From Paludibacteraceae bacterium (GTDB lineage Bacteria; Bacteroidota; Bacteroidia; Bacteroidales; Paludibacteraceae): a stretch of 64,000 nucleotides of DNA. The notes below the pieces were generated by a model. That model was not told the origin of the DNA. It did no database searches and was given only the letters and a program-made list of their open reading frames with translations. The stretch lies in contig JAFVBR010000042.1 in NCBI GenBank assembly GCA_017479885.1, positions 62,001-126,000 of the forward strand, written 5' to 3'. Of this stretch, positions 60,257 to 64,000 are shown one piece after another. Every line of letters starts with the position of its first letter. The first letter of the stretch is position 1. A program made the translations under genes and the position numbers.

Positions 60257-60957
60257 AAATCCTGCATCAGCAATGAATAAGCCTGTGTGCGCACATTGAT
60301 ATCGGTTTCAAGCACAAGGCTGTCTTCTTCAACAGTCTGCTTCTCAGTTGTCTTCAAGAAACTGAGGAGCAGTCTTTTTACAGGTCTATCAGTCCTCCCT
60401 TGCACCCGCATTATTCTGTTGAGTGCAAGTCCGAAGTTTGCAGCACAACACAAAATACGCTCTTCTTCCCAAACAGGCAATACAACAGAGAAGCAGCCCT
60501 TTTCTTTTAACATAACCGAGCTGCAATTCACCAACTCTTCCAAAGTCAGCATATCGGTATGCCTTGCAGCAGTTCGTGCGGCATCGGGTGCTTTAAGGCT
60601 GTTGCTGAAGAAAGGCGGATTACTGACCACCATGTCGAACTCCCCATTGTGCAGTGGCGCATACTGCTGCACCGGACAACATTCGGCACTAAGTCTGTCT
60701 GCCCACGGTGATGACAGAAAATTAGCCTGAGCCTGCTCTGCCGCTGCCGGGTCTATCTCGATTCCGGTAATTATTGCTTCAGAATATCGCTGCGCCATCA
60801 TAAGACTTACCAGACCACTGCCCGCACCTATATCGGCAATGCGCCGGCACTCATCGGTTTTCACTTTTGCCCATGCACCAAGCAGCACTCCGTCTGTACC
60901 TACTTTCATGGCACAACGTGAGTCGTCAACAAAGAATTGCTTGAAGCGGAATGACAT
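60247..60957 (-). CDS. trmN6: tRNA1(Val) (adenine37-N6)-methyltransferase TrmN6-like
   Basis: 236 residues. Class I SAM-dependent methyltransferase: the SAM-binding IADIGAGSGLVSLMMAQR, acidic TGIEIDPAAAEQA, and the catalytic NPPF motif in DMVVSNPPFFSNSL. N-terminal FRFKQFFVDDSRCAMKVGTDGVLLGAW is the YfiC/TrmN6 signature. By family it methylates A37 of a tRNA. The start at 60957 gives the family N-terminus; a longer frame to 61035 runs through a repeat palindrome. Convergent with the acyl-CoA ligase, overlapping by 10 bases. Confidence 0.9.
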   Translation of the reverse strand: MSFRFKQFFVDDSRCAMKVGTDGVLLGAWAKVKTDECRRIADIGAGSGLVSLMMAQRYSEAIITGIEIDPAAAEQAQANFLSSPWADRLSAECCPVQQYAPLHNGEFDMVVSNPPFFSNSLKAPDAARTAARHTDMLTLEELVNCSSVMLKEKGCFSVVLPVWEEERILCCAANFGLALNRIMRVQGRTDRPVKRLLLSFLKTTEKQTVEEDSLVLETDINVRTQAYSLLMQDFYL

Positions 60958-60980
60958 AAATTGGAAATGATGATGTTTAA

Positions 60981-61026
60981 TGTAGAGATTTTCACAATGT
61001 TGAGACTGAACATGTTCAGTCTCTAC
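60981..61026. repeat. REP-like palindrome with an upstream half-unit
   Basis: A 28-bp palindrome at 60999-61026 with one mismatch (core GAGACTGAACATGTTCAGTCTC at 61002-61023). The half-unit TGTAGAGATT (60981-60990) lies upstream, so its arrangement copies that at 9948-9992. It sits in the gap between trmN6 and the ArsG-like gene. Confidence 0.8.
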
Positions 61027-61039
61027 AATACTCAATGTT

Positions 61040-61816
61040 CTACGATATATTCACAACTGCCACAGTAGTCTCATGTTCGTGATGATTATGCCCGCCAAAG
61101 ACACTTACGCACAACCATATACCCATACCGATGAACAATATTGCACAAATACGGCGAAGCCATACTTCGAAATGACGGATCCGGAGATTAATTTTGCCTA
61201 TTCCTACCACCGAATACGACAGCAGCCATGCTATCACTATTACAGGCAGACCGGTACCCAACCCGAACATTACAGGCATAAGCCAACTCCATGAGAGCGG
61301 TTGAGCCATTGTGAGGGGAATGAGCATGCCGAAATACATCACACCGCTGTATGGACAGAATGCCAATGAAAACACTATACCGAGCACAAACGACCATAGC
61401 CATGATGGCACATTACCGCCTTTCTCGCCCAGCCTTGCTGCACGCTGCTGGAGTCCGTGGTTGTGCTCCGACTCGTGATGTGCCTCATGGGCGCCGCCTA
61501 TCAGCATAAACAGACCGCATATTATAAGGAAAGGACCAAGCACGGGTTCGCCCCAACGTTCAAAGAAATGCTGCACACCCTCAACTTGTGCCCCAAAGAT
61601 GAACACCAGACTGAGTGCCAAATATGTCACCACCTTGCCCAGAGCATACATCACGCCATTGACTACCACCCTGCGGGGCACCGACATGTCTTTGCTTATG
61701 AAACCTATTGCCGTCAGATTCGAGCAAAAGGGGCATGGGCTGATAATTGTCATCAAACCCAGCAGAAATGCCGATAGTAAGGGCATACTTGAATTATTTA
61801 TTATGTTTTCCAACAT
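61040..61816 (-). CDS. ArsG/CcdA-like membrane permease with CPFC motif
   Basis: 258 residues with six or seven membrane helices of the DsbD/CcdA superfamily. The first helix carries TIISPCPFCSNL, a CPxC pair like that of CcdA, and a second helix has AFCPYSGVMYFGM. A His-rich loop (GGAHEAHHESEHNHG) and a His-rich tail (GGHNHHEHE) could bind metal. Bacteroidales proteins of this form are annotated as ArsG-type permeases (aromatic arsenical efflux), but reductant transfer or metal export is also possible. The start at 61816 is set by the promoter at 61837-61868. Confidence 0.8.
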   Translation of the reverse strand: MLENIINNSSMPLLSAFLLGLMTIISPCPFCSNLTAIGFISKDMSVPRRVVVNGVMYALGKVVTYLALSLVFIFGAQVEGVQHFFERWGEPVLGPFLIICGLFMLIGGAHEAHHESEHNHGLQQRAARLGEKGGNVPSWLWSFVLGIVFSLAFCPYSGVMYFGMLIPLTMAQPLSWSWLMPVMFGLGTGLPVIVIAWLLSYSVVGIGKINLRIRHFEVWLRRICAILFIGMGIWLCVSVFGGHNHHEHETTVAVVNIS

Positions 61817-61832
61817 AGTTTCCAAGAAAAAG

Positions 61833-61868
61833 TTTGCAAAGGTACAAAATTTGCAGTAACTTTGCAAA
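61833..61868. promoter_or_regulatory. Fully interlocked divergent promoters (ArsG-like gene and histidine kinase)
   Basis: Plus strand: TTTG 61833-61836, 20 bases, TAACTTTG 61857-61864. Minus strand: TTTG 61865-61868, 20 bases, TACCTTTG 61837-61844. Each -33 element abuts the other's -7, so both promoters occupy the same 36 bases and only one polymerase can bind at a time. Confidence 0.85.
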
Positions 61869-61893
61869 CACAAATGAAGAAAACAGGTACTGT

Positions 61894-64000
61894 TTGAAAA
61901 AACTAAGTATATATATTGTTCTTCTATGCGGAATACTGGTATCATGCAGTTCTTCCCGTATGGATGCAAAGCGCATCCGTCGGACTATGTATGTACAAGA
62001 GCAGAAAGCAATCCAACTGACAAACAAATTAGCGGAAACACTACAAGGCCACTCGTTTGATTCAATATGGAATCTTACACAGAACTCATCAGACGACTGC
62101 CTTTTCTATATATTCGACAGCCGCTCGCTTGTTTATTGGTCCGACAACTGGCTGGCAGGCGATGAGGTGAGACTGCGCAGTTATGACAGATGGTACTACC
62201 AACGCTTTACCAATGCGCATTGCGTCTGCCGATGGACGAAAGCCGGTGACTACAACATACTGACCGTCATTCCCATAAAGTATGCCTACCCGTTTGAAAA
62301 CAGGCAGTTGTCGAACGATTTCATACCTCCTTTCAGGGCAAACAGCAAAACGGACATATCTCCATACAAAGAAGGCGATGCCGTACCGGTTACTTCGTCC
62401 GACGGCAATTATTTGTTTTCACTGACACGCACATCAGGCGTAAGCGAAGCTCAACGCGAGCAGACGGGTTTGGCAGAGAGTTTTTCATATCGTGCACTGC
62501 TTTCCTCCGACAGCAACACCGAGAACCGCACCAAGCACCTTTCACGCGTACGCATCTACTTTATTCTTGAGATATCGCTTTACGCGCTGATTATTCTCTT
62601 AGGCATCATAGGTCTGATACGGGCACGTGGATTCCGCCACATGAAAATCCGCACGAAGGTGTACTATGTAATCAATGCTCTGGTACTCTTTGCCCTGGTA
62701 TATGTGTTTGCTGTTTCCACTATGCATACACGCCAGAGATACGAGACGCAACAACGCAACATTCTCGTAAAGAAAACGCAATACATACAGAAATCGCTGC
62801 AGGAGTCGTATTTCTGGAATATCACTCTCTCCGAGAAGAACGGCACCGGCATGAACATCGATCTCCGTGACCTCAGTTTCACTTACGAAACAGACATACT
62901 TGTTTACGACTTGCGCGGCAATCTGGTAGGCAGCAGCACTCCGGCATTGTTTGAGAAAGGTATTGTTTCGCGCCACATTGCACCGCAACCATTCTTCTCG
63001 AAGCCTACCACCATGTCGCAATACGAGCACATCGGCGACATGCACTACCTTGCCGCATACACCGAGTTTTACAACGGCAACTACGTGCAGATAGGCTATA
63101 TTGCCGTACCCATGTTCATATACGACGAGGAGGTGAATGAGGAAGTGGACCGCTTTCTTAGCAAACTTCTGCCGCCCAACCTGATAGTGCTTCTGCTCTC
63201 TTTCATTATCTCTTTCTTCATAGTTCGCAGTATCACGCGTCCGTTATCCGCTCTGTCCGAAAGAATGAAACATCTGAGTATGGGCAGCGTGGGCGAACGT
63301 CTGCAATATGAGGGAGACGACGAGGTAGGACAACTGGTGGCACGCTACAACGAGATGGTGGAGGAACTGGAACGTTCGAGCGAGCGCCTTGCCAAATCGG
63401 AACGCGAAGGTGCATGGAGAACAATGGCACGACAGATTGCTCACGAAATAAACAATCCTCTTACACCAATGAAACTGACAATTCAGCAACTGCAACGTAC
63501 AAAAAAACTGAACGACCGTGAGCGGTTTGACGAATATTTCGACAAGTCCACCGCTCTTCTGATTGAGCAAATAGACAATCTGTCGCGCATAGCACAATCG
63601 TTCTCGCAGTTTGCCAAGATGCCCGAGGTGAAACCTGCAAGAGTTGACGTGGCAGCCCGTCTGTTCTCGGTTATTACACTTTTCCGTAACAACCGGCAGC
63701 AGATTCCTATAAGATACATAGGTGCTGAGTCGGAGGTATTTGCCATGGCTGACTATGAGCAAATATCGCAGGTATTCAATAACCTGATAAAAAACGCACT
63801 GCAGGCTATCGACAACAAAGCAGACGGCGACATCATAGTGATGCTTCAGCAGAAAGAACAGAGCGTGGAAATCTCTGTTTCAGACAACGGCAGCGGCATT
63901 CCGGAAAGCATACAAGACAAGATATTCCGTCCTAACTTCACCACCAAGTCCACAGGAGCCGGGCTCGGACTTGCGATATCGAAAAACATTGTGGAAGGTT
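61894..64000 (+). CDS. Sensor histidine kinase with HAMP domain, 3' end cut by the window edge
   Basis: 702 codons visible. The start is TTG at 61894; it overlaps the TGA of a seven-codon ORF (MKKTGTV, 61874-61897) that begins at the only nearby ATG. The N-terminus KKLSIYIVLLCGILVSC looks like a lipoprotein signal with lipobox ILVSC. A periplasmic region, two membrane helices (near residues 220-240 and 255-275), a second periplasmic region, and a third helix (LIVLLLSFIISFFIV) follow, then HAMP (SITRPLSALSERM). The kinase has His517 in ARQIAHEINNPLTPM (NtrY/NtrB-like), the N box FNNLIKNALQAI, and G boxes SDNGSGIP and STGAGLGLAISKNI. No response regulator is visible; it may lie beyond the edge. 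Confidence 0.92.
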   Translation, partial: MKKLSIYIVLLCGILVSCSSSRMDAKRIRRTMYVQEQKAIQLTNKLAETLQGHSFDSIWNLTQNSSDDCLFYIFDSRSLVYWSDNWLAGDEVRLRSYDRWYYQRFTNAHCVCRWTKAGDYNILTVIPIKYAYPFENRQLSNDFIPPFRANSKTDISPYKEGDAVPVTSSDGNYLFSLTRTSGVSEAQREQTGLAESFSYRALLSSDSNTENRTKHLSRVRIYFILEISLYALIILLGIIGLIRARGFRHMKIRTKVYYVINALVLFALVYVFAVSTMHTRQRYETQQRNILVKKTQYIQKSLQESYFWNITLSEKNGTGMNIDLRDLSFTYETDILVYDLRGNLVGSSTPALFEKGIVSRHIAPQPFFSKPTTMSQYEHIGDMHYLAAYTEFYNGNYVQIGYIAVPMFIYDEEVNEEVDRFLSKLLPPNLIVLLLSFIISFFIVRSITRPLSALSERMKHLSMGSVGERLQYEGDDEVGQLVARYNEMVEELERSSERLAKSEREGAWRTMARQIAHEINNPLTPMKLTIQQLQRTKKLNDRERFDEYFDKSTALLIEQIDNLSRIAQSFSQFAKMPEVKPARVDVAARLFSVITLFRNNRQQIPIRYIGAESEVFAMADYEQISQVFNNLIKNALQAIDNKADGDIIVMLQQKEQSVEISVSDNGSGIPESIQDKIFRPNFTTKSTGAGLGLAISKNIVEG

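Noticed and set aside
61874..61900. Frameshift at the start of the histidine kinase
   Set aside because: The ATG frame stops after seven codons, but the TTG frame alone gives a complete signal-like N-terminus, so a coupled micro-ORF explains it without an error.
1..64000. tRNA or rRNA genes
   Set aside because: No cloverleaf with a GTTCGA-type T-loop or rRNA signature was recognised in the intergenic gaps; a covariance search would be needed to be certain.

Overview
The window is about 64 kb of a Bacteroidales-type (phylum Bacteroidota) chromosome. Three things point there. Many genes are preceded by the Bacteroidota promoter, TTTG then 19-20 bases then TAnnTTTG, and few have a purine-rich ribosome binding site. 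The gene content is typical of the group: Na+-pumping NADH:quinone reductase, Na+-pumping methylmalonyl-CoA decarboxylase, a DUF5686 outer-membrane protein, BACON domains, an Mpi-type invertase, and Rho with a long charged N-terminal insertion. The genus cannot be fixed from what I can see. Both ends cut genes: dnaB at the left and a histidine kinase at the right.

Layout. 1-9.9 kb: dnaB (partial), a Crp/Fnr regulator with a TPR protein, a PagL-like outer-membrane enzyme, pheS, a GH13 lipoprotein and rmuC. 10-18.1 kb: an ABC-2 polysaccharide exporter permease, then nqrABCDEF, interrupted between nqrB and nqrC by two AT-rich unknown membrane genes. 18.2-24.4 kb: an LtaS-like sulfatase-fold membrane enzyme, an outer-membrane barrel, a DUF5686 protein and a lipoprotein nitroreductase. 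24.5-36.3 kb: a surface-polysaccharide locus (UDP-sugar dehydrogenase, Wzx flippase, Wzy polymerase, four GT2 transferases, an acyltransferase-like protein, a PglC-type initiating transferase, a DegT aminotransferase and a further aminotransferase). Its long leader holds stacked hairpins, one terminator-like, and a 33-codon ORF whose stop overlaps the first gene's start. 36.3-48.3 kb: mostly housekeeping genes on the minus strand (M23 peptidase, YgiQ, metallophosphoesterase-propeller fusion, dnaX, era, DUF1294, aldo-keto reductase, rho, mtaB). 48.4-53.7 kb: an Mpi-like recombinase, then the methylmalonyl-CoA decarboxylase operon, whose biotin carrier has two biotin sites. 53.8-64 kb: a hypothetical secreted protein, a rod-like candidate structured RNA, a DUF4160/DUF2442 pair, a DUF1963 protein, a four-BACON lipoprotein, an acyl-CoA synthetase, trmN6, an ArsG-like permease and the histidine kinase.

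The genes suggest a fermentative lifestyle based on sodium. NQR and methylmalonyl-CoA decarboxylase would both export Na+, and the decarboxylase with its epimerase is the last part of the succinate-to-propionate route. Surface functions dominate the rest. Palindromes with a GTAGAGAC core recur in three intergenic gaps. The observations I rate highest are the two-gene insertion in the nqr operon, the polysaccharide-locus leader, the double-biotin carrier and the structured-RNA candidate at 54.6-54.8 kb.
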